This document shows positions 28,461 through 36,878 of a stretch of 51,555 nt of DNA, piece by piece. The notes under the pieces are model-generated. The model saw only the letters and a program-made list of their open reading frames with translations, was not told the origin of the DNA and did not search any database. Source of the DNA: Terrisporobacter petrolearius (lineage in GTDB: Bacteria > Bacillota > Clostridia > Peptostreptococcales > Peptostreptococcaceae); NCBI RefSeq assembly GCF_020748185.1, contig NZ_JAHZMO010000022.1:1-51555 (forward strand), in the 5' to 3' direction. The stretch's first letter is position 1. Every line of letters starts with the position of its first letter. The position numbers and the translations under genes are program-made.

Positions 28461-28852
28461 ATGAAATTAAAAAAGTATTAGTATCATCTGTTGTACTTAT
28501 GGGTATATTCTCAAGTACAGTATCATTTGCAGCAACATCAAACTGGGCTGGAAGGTTACCTGGAAATCATGGAAATATATATACGGGTATGGTGACTAAA
28601 GCAACTAATAAGCGTACTGGAGTTGCGGAAGCTACAAAAGTTCCAAATAGTGGAATTAATGTTTGGATACAAAAAAATAGAGGCTCAGGAGCATTATTAG
28701 CTAGTAAACCTAAATCTATATATACAAAAAACGTGAAAATAAATATAGATTATCATAGCTATTATGCTGTTGGAAACAAGGTATGTGGAGGAGTTGAAAA
28801 TAAATCATCAGGTCCATTAGGATTTTCAAATGGAACGATAGATTTTAGATAG
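28461..28852 (+). pseudogene. Small secreted protein, frameshifted in the signal peptide (DUF2712-like?)
   Basis: AAGGAGA at 28447-28453 is followed by ATG AAA TTA at 28461, then a run of six A (28469-28474). In the ATG frame a stop comes after six codons (MKLKKY*). One extra A restores MKLKK followed by VLVSSVVLMGIFSSTVSFA, a perfect Gram-positive signal peptide cleaved after SFA, then a ~107-residue mature region (TSNWAGRLPGNHG... to ...GTIDFR) with a single Cys. The open part starts at ATG 28499 but has no ribosome site. The mature part recalls small secreted DUF2712-type or lactococcin-972-type proteins that lie next to ABC transporters; I am not certain of either. It may be a pseudogene, a phase-variable gene, or a sequencing error in the A run. 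Confidence 0.65.
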
Positions 28853-28857
28853 TAATA

Positions 28858-28895
28858 AATAATGTTCATAATATGATGTATTATGAACATTATTA
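28858..28895 (+). terminator. Hairpin between the secreted-protein gene and the ABC genes
   Basis: Perfect AATAATGTTCATAAT / ATTATGAACATTATT stem with a 7-nt loop, but no true T run; it may limit rather than end transcription into the membrane-protein genes. Confidence 0.6.
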
Positions 28896-28917
28896 TATAA
28901 ATATAATGGAGGCAATT

Positions 28918-29763
28918 TTGAAAAATTTAGTTAAAATAGAGATAAAAAAATGTTTAAAAAGAAAAGAGTTTATATTCATACTACTGTTGATGATAATAGC
29001 TATATCTACAGATTTTACGTTAACTAGTATGTATTTTTATGGTTGTAAAACATCACAATTATTATCAGCACATAATGGTATTATAATCAAAAACATAATA
29101 AGAACTCCTTTACAGCCTGTTTTTGGAGTATTGTTACCCCTTACTGTAAGTATTATTGGTTCAGATATATATTTGGAAGAGCAAATTAATGGAACTGAAA
29201 ATATTATGAATACAAGAATAAGTAAAAAAGATAATATAATAAGCAAAGCTATTGCAATAAGTATTATATCTTTTTTTATAGTATTAATACCATTATTAAT
29301 AAATCAAATATTAGCACTAATAGCATTCCCTATTCAAGGGCATGGTTCTTTTAGAGAGGCGGGCTATAAGCAATTAATATATATAGACAAAGGAATTATG
29401 CTAAGTAAAATTCAAGCTTACTATCCTTATTTAAATAACATAATATTCATGATAATTCGTTCTATATCTGCAGTATTATTTACATTAATATCTTATGGAT
29501 TTTCATTTATTCCAAAAATAAATAAATATTTAGGAATATTATCTTCATTTATAGTACATACATTATTAACTACTGTATTATCGCTAATAACAATTGTTCT
29601 ATTTAATATTATTAATGAATCTTTAGCGGAGGCAATGCGTACTGATATTTTGGGTGTTAATGGTTATGGAAATATATATATGCTGTTTGGAATATTAGTT
29701 ATCTATTTAATTGTAGGAATCTTTCTTATAAATAGGGGGATAAAGATAAAAAATGAGGTATAA
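28918..29763 (+). CDS. ABC-2-type integral membrane protein 1 of the accessory cluster
   Basis: A 281-residue polytopic membrane protein. It begins MKNLVKIEIKKCLKRKEFIF, a cytoplasmic basic helix running into the first of about six hydrophobic segments, the usual opening of ABC-2 permeases. A large external loop (~residues 30-75) and another (~145-175) are present. The start is TTG at 28918, 5 nt behind GGAGG (28908-28912); the longer frame beginning at ATG 28873 lies inside a hairpin and lacks a ribosome site. It probably forms the channel with the other two membrane proteins and the ATPase at 31221. The cargo is unknown; the small secreted protein upstream is the obvious candidate. The DNA is strikingly AT-rich. 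Confidence 0.75.
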   Translation: MKNLVKIEIKKCLKRKEFIFILLLMIIAISTDFTLTSMYFYGCKTSQLLSAHNGIIIKNIIRTPLQPVFGVLLPLTVSIIGSDIYLEEQINGTENIMNTRISKKDNIISKAIAISIISFFIVLIPLLINQILALIAFPIQGHGSFREAGYKQLIYIDKGIMLSKIQAYYPYLNNIIFMIIRSISAVLFTLISYGFSFIPKINKYLGILSSFIVHTLLTTVLSLITIVLFNIINESLAEAMRTDILGVNGYGNIYMLFGILVIYLIVGIFLINRGIKIKNEV

Positions 29764-29769
29764 AAGTTT

Positions 29770-30456
29770 ATGAAAAATATAACTAAAGAAGAAAAAATAT
29801 TATATTTAATTTTAATTGCCATGTTTAGTATGTTTACTATTGATAGTTTTAATAAAAGTTCAATGGAATTGTATAATTTAATATTTAATCATATTTTATT
29901 TACTTTTTTTTATGTTCCTGCTTTTTTATACATATTACTAAAAAGAATAAAAAATATATCTTTACCAGAAATTTTAATAAGATATGAATCTATCGATGAT
30001 TTAATAATACATAGAATTAAAATTTTGATTTTTTTATGCTTAAGAGTAAGTATATTTTTCATAATTTTTTCTAATTTATTTTTAATTTTAAAAGATATAA
30101 ATATAATTTTTTATAAAGAATTTTGGCTTATGAATGTTTTTTCTATAGGAACCCAGTTTATAGGATGGTTTTTTGTAGGTTTAATATATTTATTTTTTAT
30201 TAAACTATTTAAACATGAAATATTAGTATATACTATGGAAATATTTATGTTAGCATCTATGATATATATATTATCTCCAACAGCTCTTGTTTTTTTAAAG
30301 AAATACATTCGCCCTATATGGGAAATAATGTATTTCTATGATTTTAATATAAATATGCAGGATAAAGTTTTATATATAAATTTAACCATAATTATAAATG
30401 TAATGATTATATATTTATATAAATATTTATTAAAAAGTAAAGATATAAGGAGATAA
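29770..30456 (+). CDS. Integral membrane protein 2 of the accessory cluster
   Basis: A 228-residue protein, predicted to have about six transmembrane segments with very short loops and almost no polar motif. No family signature is recognisable. It starts 6 nt after the previous stop, with only a weak GAGG 10 nt upstream, so translation is probably coupled. The region contains some 60-bp stretches with hardly any G or C, below the rest of the window, consistent with foreign origin or relaxed constraint. By position it is a second membrane subunit of the ABC system, perhaps an immunity-type or permease half. Confidence 0.7.
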   Translation: MKNITKEEKILYLILIAMFSMFTIDSFNKSSMELYNLIFNHILFTFFYVPAFLYILLKRIKNISLPEILIRYESIDDLIIHRIKILIFLCLRVSIFFIIFSNLFLILKDINIIFYKEFWLMNVFSIGTQFIGWFFVGLIYLFFIKLFKHEILVYTMEIFMLASMIYILSPTALVFLKKYIRPIWEIMYFYDFNINMQDKVLYINLTIIINVMIIYLYKYLLKSKDIRR

Positions 30457-30461
30457 AATAA

Positions 30462-31193
30462 ATGAGTATAAAAAAGGTCAAAATAATAAGAAATATGTAT
30501 ACTTTCATTTTAAGTTCATTTGTATACAATTTATTATTATCATTTATGTATATTGACTCTAAAGATATTAATACGTTAATAATAAATATATATAGTAATA
30601 TAGATTTATTATATTTGGATGATATAAGAAAAATAATGTTATGGATATTTCCGCAATTAATTATAGTTAGATATTTTGGGAACTTTTTTGAAGAAAATTT
30701 ATTAAATAATACTACTGTTATTTTTACAAGAACAAATAACCGAAGTTATTTTTTGCTAAAAAATATATTTAGCTTATTTATTAATCTTTTAATATTTTGT
30801 ATAGTCCAAGTAATATGTATTATCATTGTATCGATAATTAATAAAATTCAAATAAATATAGATTTAAGTAGTTTATTAATTGTATGTAGAATAAATTTAT
30901 ATTATTTTTTAATGTTATTAATAGTAAACGGGCTTAGTGTGTTGTGGAAGTCTATTAATGTAGTGTATGTAGTTATGTTACTAAAAATGTCCATGATGTA
31001 TTTATCAGGTATGCTATTAGAATATTACAATTTAATAATAAGATATTTACCTACAAATATTGGAATAATATTTAATGGAAATTTAAATACATGTATAAAT
31101 AATATAGAGGCGATAGCTTATTGCTTATTATATATTTTATTGTTTCTAATATTAATACTATTTTTATTTAGAAAGAAAGAATTTTTAAATTAG
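30462..31193 (+). CDS. Integral membrane protein 3 of the accessory cluster
   Basis: A 243-residue polytopic membrane protein with about six hydrophobic segments. A conserved-looking cytoplasmic/amphipathic part is near residues 78-100 (NTTVIFTRTNNRSYFLLKN). That arrangement (a short TRTxxR-type loop before a membrane segment) is seen in many ABC-2 permease-like proteins of bacteriocin and bacitracin-type exporters, but I cannot name a family. AAGGAGAT lies 8-9 nt before the ATG, only 5 nt after the preceding stop, and the ATPase gene follows 27 nt later. Extremely AT-rich. Confidence 0.7.
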   Translation: MSIKKVKIIRNMYTFILSSFVYNLLLSFMYIDSKDINTLIINIYSNIDLLYLDDIRKIMLWIFPQLIIVRYFGNFFEENLLNNTTVIFTRTNNRSYFLLKNIFSLFINLLIFCIVQVICIIIVSIINKIQINIDLSSLLIVCRINLYYFLMLLIVNGLSVLWKSINVVYVVMLLKMSMMYLSGMLLEYYNLIIRYLPTNIGIIFNGNLNTCINNIEAIAYCLLYILLFLILILFLFRKKEFLN

Positions 31194-31220
31194 GAAAATT
31201 ATCATGGGGGTAAAAGGCAA

Positions 31221-31865
31221 ATGAAAAAAATATGTGTAAATAATATGTCTAAAATAATAAATAATACAGATATATTAAAAAATATAAATATTGAGTTTGA
31301 AGAAGGACATATTTATGGTATATATGGACATAATGGTTCTGGAAAAACTATGTTTTTTAGAGCCTTATGTGGATTAATAAAACCATCAAGTGGTTTTATA
31401 GAAATAAATGGAGATATATTACATAAAGATATAGATTTTCCTAAAAGTATAGGTGTATTAATTGAAAATCCAAGTTTTTGGAAAGAATACACAGGTATGG
31501 AAGTGCTAGAGACTTTAGCTAAAATAAAGAATACTGCAACTAAAGAAGATTTAATACATGCATTAAACAGAGTAGGTCTTGATTATAAAGACAAAAGAGT
31601 TTTAAGAAAATATTCGTTAGGTATGAAACAAAGATTAGGAATAGCACAAGCTATAATGGAAAAACCAGAAATAATAATATTAGATGAACCTACAAATGCA
31701 TTAGATGAAAATGGTGTAAATTTAGTTTATAAGATACTACAAGAAGAAAGAAATAGAGGTGCTATAATATTAATATCTAGCCATAATAAACAAGACATAG
31801 AAAAATTATCAGATTATAAGATAAAAATAGATAATGGAAGTATTGTAGAGGTTAGGGGTAATTAA
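31221..31865 (+). CDS. ABC transporter ATP-binding protein of the accessory cluster
   Basis: A 214-residue ABC ATPase, complete in motifs though short: Walker A GHNGSGKT (~34-41), Q-loop replaced in the region IGVLIENPSFW (~76-86), signature YSLGMKQRLGIAQA (~132-145), Walker B IIILDEPTNALDE (~152-164) and the switch His in ISSHNKQD (~190). The pattern NP(S)FW and NALDENG is typical of the lantibiotic-immunity / bacitracin-export (BcrA-like) group. Together with the three preceding membrane proteins it should power export or flux of a peptide or lipid. GGGGG lies 10 nt before the ATG, and the next gene begins 3 nt after its stop. Confidence 0.88.
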   Translation: MKKICVNNMSKIINNTDILKNINIEFEEGHIYGIYGHNGSGKTMFFRALCGLIKPSSGFIEINGDILHKDIDFPKSIGVLIENPSFWKEYTGMEVLETLAKIKNTATKEDLIHALNRVGLDYKDKRVLRKYSLGMKQRLGIAQAIMEKPEIIILDEPTNALDENGVNLVYKILQEERNRGAIILISSHNKQDIEKLSDYKIKIDNGSIVEVRGN

Positions 31866-31868
31866 AAT

Positions 31869-32564
31869 ATGACGAAATTAAGACGATTTATATGGATAAT
31901 TATAATAGTTATATTATTAGCTATGACTATATTAGCTTTTAATGTAAGCAAAAGTTTTGTAAAAGATACAGATATTAATTTATATATTGATGACAAAAAC
32001 ATTTTATTTACAACTGTAGATCATCAAGAAGATATAACTAAAGATTTTATAAAAAATGAAGATATATCAAAATTAGAGCAATTAGAAAAAATATCACCAG
32101 TTGTAGTAAAAGTAAAAGTAGATAGTAGTTCACCTAGAGAAATATATGAAGAAGCCACTTTGACAAAGGTAACGGTAAAAGAAGTATTAAAAGGAAATTT
32201 AGATAAAGGGAGTATATATGTATTTGAGCCACTTTATATTCTAACTGATCCACCTATTACTATAAATTCTTTAGATGGATACAATGTTATGGATAAAGAT
32301 TTAGAATATATTCTGTTTTTAAGAGATATGAGAGATTCTAATTATACAGAAGATAATACTATATATATGCCAACTACTACATTATTAAGTAAGTATTCTA
32401 TTAATGATACAATATTAAAGTTAAATAGTGTTAAATTAATAAATAATGAAGTAAAATATTACAATGTTAAGGACTTAGATATTATAAGTGGTGATTCAAA
32501 TGATATAAAAAAATATAATAACATGAAATTGAGTATTTTAGAAAAATATGTAAATATAGATTGA
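31869..32564 (+). CDS. Membrane-anchored extracytoplasmic protein of the accessory cluster
   Basis: A 231-residue protein with basic N-terminus and one hydrophobic helix (~6-27, WIIIIVILLAMTILAF), then ~200 residues predicted outside the cell. A beta-rich part (~75-130) contains VVVKVKVDSS and VTVKEVLKGNLDKGSIYVFEP, resembling small extracytoplasmic beta-barrel domains. No family is recognised. There is no lipobox Cys and no enzyme motif. It starts 3 nt after the ABC ATPase stop, so belongs to the same operon and could be a substrate-binding, sensing or immunity component. It is the last gene of the cluster. Confidence 0.7.
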   Translation: MTKLRRFIWIIIIVILLAMTILAFNVSKSFVKDTDINLYIDDKNILFTTVDHQEDITKDFIKNEDISKLEQLEKISPVVVKVKVDSSSPREIYEEATLTKVTVKEVLKGNLDKGSIYVFEPLYILTDPPITINSLDGYNVMDKDLEYILFLRDMRDSNYTEDNTIYMPTTTLLSKYSINDTILKLNSVKLINNEVKYYNVKDLDIISGDSNDIKKYNNMKLSILEKYVNID

Positions 32565-32649
32565 TGTAAAATAAAATTATTTTAGTGGTGTAACAAAACT
32601 TACTCCTAATTAATATCTTATTAAGTAGAATATTTTAGGGGGCATGAAT

Positions 32650-33726
32650 ATGAAAGGCAAAATTAGAAAGGTATTTCCAGGAGCAAATACAAGTAACGGA
32701 TTTTATTCCTATTTTGATTATATTATTCCAAAAGATGTAAATAGAATCTTTTGTTTAAAAGGAGGTCCTGGAGTCGGAAAATCATCTCTAATGAAAAAAG
32801 TAGCGCGTGACTTTTCAGAAATAGGATATGATGTAGAAGTATTTCCATGTTCATCTGATCCGAGTTCGTTAGACGCAGTTGTAGTAAAAAAACTAAAAGT
32901 CGTATTGTTAGATGCAACAGCACCACATGTTGTTGATCCTAAAATACCAGGTGCTATAGACGAAATAGTTAATTTTGGTGATTTTTGGAATGTAGATAAT
33001 TTAGAAAAAAATAAGGAAGAAGTGGTTCAATGCAATAAAGAAATAGGAGAATGTTTCCAAAGGGCATTTAAATATTTAAAGGCAGCAGAGCCTATTTTTT
33101 ATGACATAGAAAGCAAAAATATGGATATGATGAATTTTGGTAAACTCAACAAATTTACAGATGAATTTATGGAAGAAATATTTAAAGGAATAGAAAATAA
33201 AGATGAATTATCTAATCCTAGACATTTATTTGGAACAGCAATAACTCCAATAGGACATATTGACTATTCAGATAGCTTGCTTCAAGATGCTAAAAAAGTT
33301 TATTATCTTGATGGAAAAATAGGTTATGGAAAGACAACTTTTTTAAAGCGAGTATATGATAAAGCAATATTAAAAGGACTAAAGGTAGAAGTATTTCACT
33401 ATCCTCTTATACCAGAAAAAATAGAATCAATAATGATTATAGATTTAGGGATAGCAATAACTACAAGCTCTTTATTTGAAAATAAGGATGCAATTAACCT
33501 AGGAGAATTTATAGATAAAGAAAAAATAGATAATCACAAAGAAGAGGTAGAAGTAGATGAAAAAATATTAGATGAATTAATTAATTATGCTATTTCTAAT
33601 TTGAAGAAAGCAAAATCAAATCATGATGTAATTGAAGGTTACTATATACCAAATATGGATTTTGATAAGATTAATCAGTTGAAAGAGGAATTAATAGGGC
33701 GAATTCTAAAATATGAAAATAAATAG
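32650..33726 (+). CDS. Two-P-loop ATPase of unknown function (PRK06851-like)
   Basis: A 358-residue soluble protein with two nucleotide-binding loops. The first is LKGGPGVGKSSLMKK (~35-49), a perfect Walker A; the second is LDGKIGYGKTTFLKR (~221-235), a less typical GxxxxGKT. Between them are the phrase VVLLDATAPHVVDPKIPGA (~84-102) and a helical region. The layout matches the PRK06851 group, conserved in spore-forming Firmicutes with no known role. AGGGGG at 32637-32642 fits ATG 32650 (7 nt) better than ATG 32644 (1 nt). It stands alone between the accessory cluster and the pilus genes and ends in a strong terminator. Confidence 0.82.
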   Translation: MKGKIRKVFPGANTSNGFYSYFDYIIPKDVNRIFCLKGGPGVGKSSLMKKVARDFSEIGYDVEVFPCSSDPSSLDAVVVKKLKVVLLDATAPHVVDPKIPGAIDEIVNFGDFWNVDNLEKNKEEVVQCNKEIGECFQRAFKYLKAAEPIFYDIESKNMDMMNFGKLNKFTDEFMEEIFKGIENKDELSNPRHLFGTAITPIGHIDYSDSLLQDAKKVYYLDGKIGYGKTTFLKRVYDKAILKGLKVEVFHYPLIPEKIESIMIIDLGIAITTSSLFENKDAINLGEFIDKEKIDNHKEEVEVDEKILDELINYAISNLKKAKSNHDVIEGYYIPNMDFDKINQLKEELIGRILKYENK

Positions 33727-33733
33727 TTAAGAT

Positions 33734-33786
33734 AAAAAGCTATGATGTAAAATGAAAAAATTCATTTTAATATCATAGCTTTTATT
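33734..33786 (+). terminator. Long hairpin terminator
   Basis: AAAAGCTATGAT with ATCATAGCTTTT as outer stem and AAAATGAA with TTCATTTT as inner stem, followed by TTATTGTTTT. Confidence 0.88.
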
Positions 33787-33863
33787 GTTTTGGATAAAAT
33801 AAGAGTTTATATCTGTATAAATAAGAACTTAAGTGTTGATAATCATAGTAGATATTCATTGTA

Positions 33864-35255
33864 ATGGAGGTGATTAAAATTACAACATCAGAAGTGGATT
33901 TGTCCATATTAGTACCAGAAAAGCTAGCAAGGAAATATAATTTATTTCCTATGGAGCTAAATGAAGATTATTTAATAATAGGAATAGAAAAAGAAAACAT
34001 ATATGCAGCTCAAGATTTAAAGTTAGTCACAGGAAAAAACATAATTTTAAAACAAGTATCAAGAGAAGAGGTTTTAGAAAATATTGAATTATGTTATGGC
34101 GATTCAATTGATATAGATGATGATTATGCTAACTATTTATTTCAAGACATTCTACAAAAAGCTGTAAAAGAAAAAGCCAGCGATATACATATTGAACCTT
34201 TTAGTGAGTTATTAAAAATTCGTATGAGGGTGGATGGCAATATGAAAGAAATGTTGAATTTAGAATTGGACTTATACCCATCCCTTGCATCTGTAATAAA
34301 ATACAAAGCTGATATGGATATTACAGAAAAAAGATTACCTCAAGATGGAAGAATAGACGTAAAAATCAAGGATTTATTAGTAGATATTAGGATTTCAACT
34401 GTGCCAACCACTTATGGAGAAAAAATAGTGCTTAGACTTTTAAGTAGGGATTCTTTTCTTAAAACAAAAGAAGAACTGGGATTTTCGAAAGATGCTATAA
34501 AAAAAATTCAAGAAATAATAAATAAAAAGACAGGCATATTGCTTGTTACTGGTCCAACAGGAAGCGGAAAAACTACAACTGTATATTCTATTTTAAAGGA
34601 TTTGAGAAATACAAGTAAAAATATTATGACAATTGAAGATCCTGTTGAATACAAAATGGAAGGCATAAATCAAATACAAGTAAATCACAAAGTAGGTCTT
34701 ACTTTTGAAAAAGGGTTAAAAGCAATTCTAAGACAAGACCCAGATATTATTATGGTTGGTGAAATTAGAGATATAGAAACAGCAAAAACGGCTGTGAGAG
34801 CAGCTATTACAGGACATTTGGTAATAAGTACTCTTCATACTAATGATGCAGTCTCATCTGTAGCTAGATTAATTGACATGGAAATTCCACCATACTTACT
34901 AAATGCATCTTTGATTGGCATTATATCTCAAAGATTAGTAAGAAAAGTATGTGAAAGCTGTAGTAATGAAGTTATTATTAATCAAAATGAAAATAAATCA
35001 ATTTATACAGCTATTCCTATTGGATGTGAAGAGTGCTCACACACAGGATATAATGGCAGAACTGTAGCTTTTGAAATTTTGCCTGTAGATGATGAAATAC
35101 GAAATGCAATTCAAAAAAACAAAGAAGCAAAGGATATAAAAAGTATAGCGGTTAAAAATGGAATGATTACTTTTGAAGATACTTATTCTTATTTAATTAA
35201 AAATAAAATAACAACGTTAGAAGAATGCATAATGAGCAAAGAAATTATTAATTAG
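33864..35255 (+). CDS. pilB: Type IV pilus assembly ATPase PilB (GspE family)
   Basis: A 463-residue GspE/PilB secretion ATPase that powers pilus extension. A shortened GspE N domain (~10-75, VPEKLARKYNLFPM) is followed by the catalytic domain. The Walker A is GPTGSGKTT (~230), the Asp box is DIHIEPF (~113), Walker B is DIIMVGEIRD (~294) and the His box is ISTLHTNDA (~320). A C-terminal CESC...GCEECSHTGY zinc site (~370-398) is also visible. The ATG at 33864 has no ribosome site in front. GGAGGTGATT directly behind it would place initiation at ATT 33879, 8 nt further on; both begin the protein before the conserved part. First gene of the pil operon, 11 nt from pilC. Confidence 0.94.
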   Translation: MEVIKITTSEVDLSILVPEKLARKYNLFPMELNEDYLIIGIEKENIYAAQDLKLVTGKNIILKQVSREEVLENIELCYGDSIDIDDDYANYLFQDILQKAVKEKASDIHIEPFSELLKIRMRVDGNMKEMLNLELDLYPSLASVIKYKADMDITEKRLPQDGRIDVKIKDLLVDIRISTVPTTYGEKIVLRLLSRDSFLKTKEELGFSKDAIKKIQEIINKKTGILLVTGPTGSGKTTTVYSILKDLRNTSKNIMTIEDPVEYKMEGINQIQVNHKVGLTFEKGLKAILRQDPDIIMVGEIRDIETAKTAVRAAITGHLVISTLHTNDAVSSVARLIDMEIPPYLLNASLIGIISQRLVRKVCESCSNEVIINQNENKSIYTAIPIGCEECSHTGYNGRTVAFEILPVDDEIRNAIQKNKEAKDIKSIAVKNGMITFEDTYSYLIKNKITTLEECIMSKEIIN

Positions 35256-35266
35256 GAGAAAAAATA

Positions 35267-36445
35267 TTGTATAAATGCATAATTTATGATGAAGAAAATA
35301 ATAGAAAAGTTTTAAAACTAGATATTGATAGTGAATACGAAGTATATTCTTATGCTGATAAAAACAGATTTAAAGTAGTAGATATTAAGGAAATAAAATC
35401 ACTTTTTAAAGGGAAGAAATTAAAAAACAAGGATTTAAAAGTTTTTTCAAAAGAAATGAGTATTCTTTTAAAATCAGGATGTGAAATATCTAAAATTTTA
35501 ACAATACTAATAAATGAGTCAAAGGATAAAGTAAGAATTGTACTAAAAAAAATACTTGGAGACATTGAAAGAGGTAATTCAATAAAAGAGTCTTTTGAAA
35601 ATACGAAGGCATTCTCCAATTTTTATATAAGCATGATAGCAGCAGGAGAAATGAGTGGTAACTTAGATGATATTATGGACAAACTAGCAATTTATTATGA
35701 TAAAGAAAACAAATTGAAAAATAAAATTACAAGTATATTAATTTATCCAACCATATTGATAATCACCGTGATTATATCATTTATATTTATTTTACTTTTT
35801 TTAATCCCTAACTTTGAAGATATCTATGCAGATAATAACATGGAAACACCAGGATTAACTAAAATACTAATATTTATCTCTCATTTACTTAGAGATGATT
35901 TTCTTTTAATTATAATTGTTAATTTGATTTTAGTATGCGGATTAGTATATCTCAAGAATAATAATGATAAGTTTAATCAAATGCTAAATAAGCTTATATT
36001 TAAACTTCCAATTGTTAAAACATATATGAAATTAATTATTAGTAACAGATTTATAAAAGCTTTATCAATTTTAATATCTAGTGGAGTTCAAATTGTAGAC
36101 TCTATTGAAATATCAGCAAAAGTAATGAGTAATGAATATATATATTTTAAAATATGTAAATCAAATGAGCTTATTAAAAAAGGTAATAGCATAGGAGATT
36201 CTCTAAAAACAGTAGAGGAATTGCCATCATTGCTATTATCAATGATAACAATAGGAGAAGAAAGTGGGAAACTAGATACAGTGCTAAATACTGTCACTGA
36301 GTACTATGAAAATGAACTAGATTCAAAACTTGAAATTGGGACAAAATACTTTGAAAACTTTATTACTTTAGTTATAGGAGTAGCTGTAGGGATAATTGTT
36401 ATATCTATGATGGTACCAATGTTTGATGCTGTATCAGCTATTTAA
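35267..36445 (+). CDS. pilC: Type IV pilus inner-membrane platform protein PilC (GspF family)
   Basis: A 392-residue PilC/GspF platform protein. It has a ~55-residue N-terminal extension, then two T2SSF domains (~55-180 and ~250-385), each with the typical FSKEMSILLKSGCEI / RFIKALSILISSGVQI opening and the AAGEMSGNLDDIM / TIGEESGKLDTVL repeats. Three membrane segments are visible at ~158-182, ~205-226 and the C-terminus (~362-386). It anchors PilB and the growing pilus in the membrane. The start is TTG (35267), supported by TAGGAGA 7-8 nt upstream. It follows pilB by 11 nt and precedes the pilin gene by 17 nt. Confidence 0.93.
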   Translation: MYKCIIYDEENNRKVLKLDIDSEYEVYSYADKNRFKVVDIKEIKSLFKGKKLKNKDLKVFSKEMSILLKSGCEISKILTILINESKDKVRIVLKKILGDIERGNSIKESFENTKAFSNFYISMIAAGEMSGNLDDIMDKLAIYYDKENKLKNKITSILIYPTILIITVIISFIFILLFLIPNFEDIYADNNMETPGLTKILIFISHLLRDDFLLIIIVNLILVCGLVYLKNNNDKFNQMLNKLIFKLPIVKTYMKLIISNRFIKALSILISSGVQIVDSIEISAKVMSNEYIYFKICKSNELIKKGNSIGDSLKTVEELPSLLLSMITIGEESGKLDTVLNTVTEYYENELDSKLEIGTKYFENFITLVIGVAVGIIVISMMVPMFDAVSAI

Positions 36446-36462
36446 ATAAGGAGGAAATAATA

Positions 36463-36834
36463 ATGTTTAAATTAAAGAATAATAAGAAAAGAAGAGGATT
36501 TACTCTGATTGAAATGGTTATAGTCATTACTATAATAGGAATTTTATCTAGCATTGCAGTAACAAAATACTCTAAAGTGCAAGAAAATGCAAAGAAAAAT
36601 GCTGATTATGCTACAGCTGCCAATTTGGCAACAGCAGCAATGATATCTATAAGCGATGGAAATACATCAGTTCAACCAAGTAACTTAGAAAGTGATGGAT
36701 ATATTCAATTTGTGCCAGTTGCGAAATCAGTAAAAGGCGGTTCATTTGATGTAACAGCACAAGGAGATTCTGTAACAGTTAAAATAGGTACTGAAACATT
36801 TTATCCAAAGTCTAATGAAACTAACAAAAATTAG
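36463..36834 (+). CDS. pilA: Type IV pilin (PilA-like)
   Basis: A 123-residue prepilin. The leader MFKLKNNKKRRG ends in the prepilin-peptidase site, with cleavage between Gly12 and Phe13. The mature N-terminus FTLIEMVIVITIIGILSSIA has Glu at position 5 and a hydrophobic helix needed for assembly. The globular head is small (~85 residues), has no cysteine pair, and ends in Asn/Lys. The small pilin resembles PilA2 of the secondary C. difficile locus from memory. Ribosome site AAGGAGG is strong, fitting the high yield a major pilin needs. No prepilin peptidase gene is in the window; processing must rely on one elsewhere. Confidence 0.95.
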   Translation: MFKLKNNKKRRGFTLIEMVIVITIIGILSSIAVTKYSKVQENAKKNADYATAANLATAAMISISDGNTSVQPSNLESDGYIQFVPVAKSVKGGSFDVTAQGDSVTVKIGTETFYPKSNETNKN

Positions 36835-36878
36835 TACCTCAACAATATAATTAATAATAAATTTGTGGAGGTGATTTT

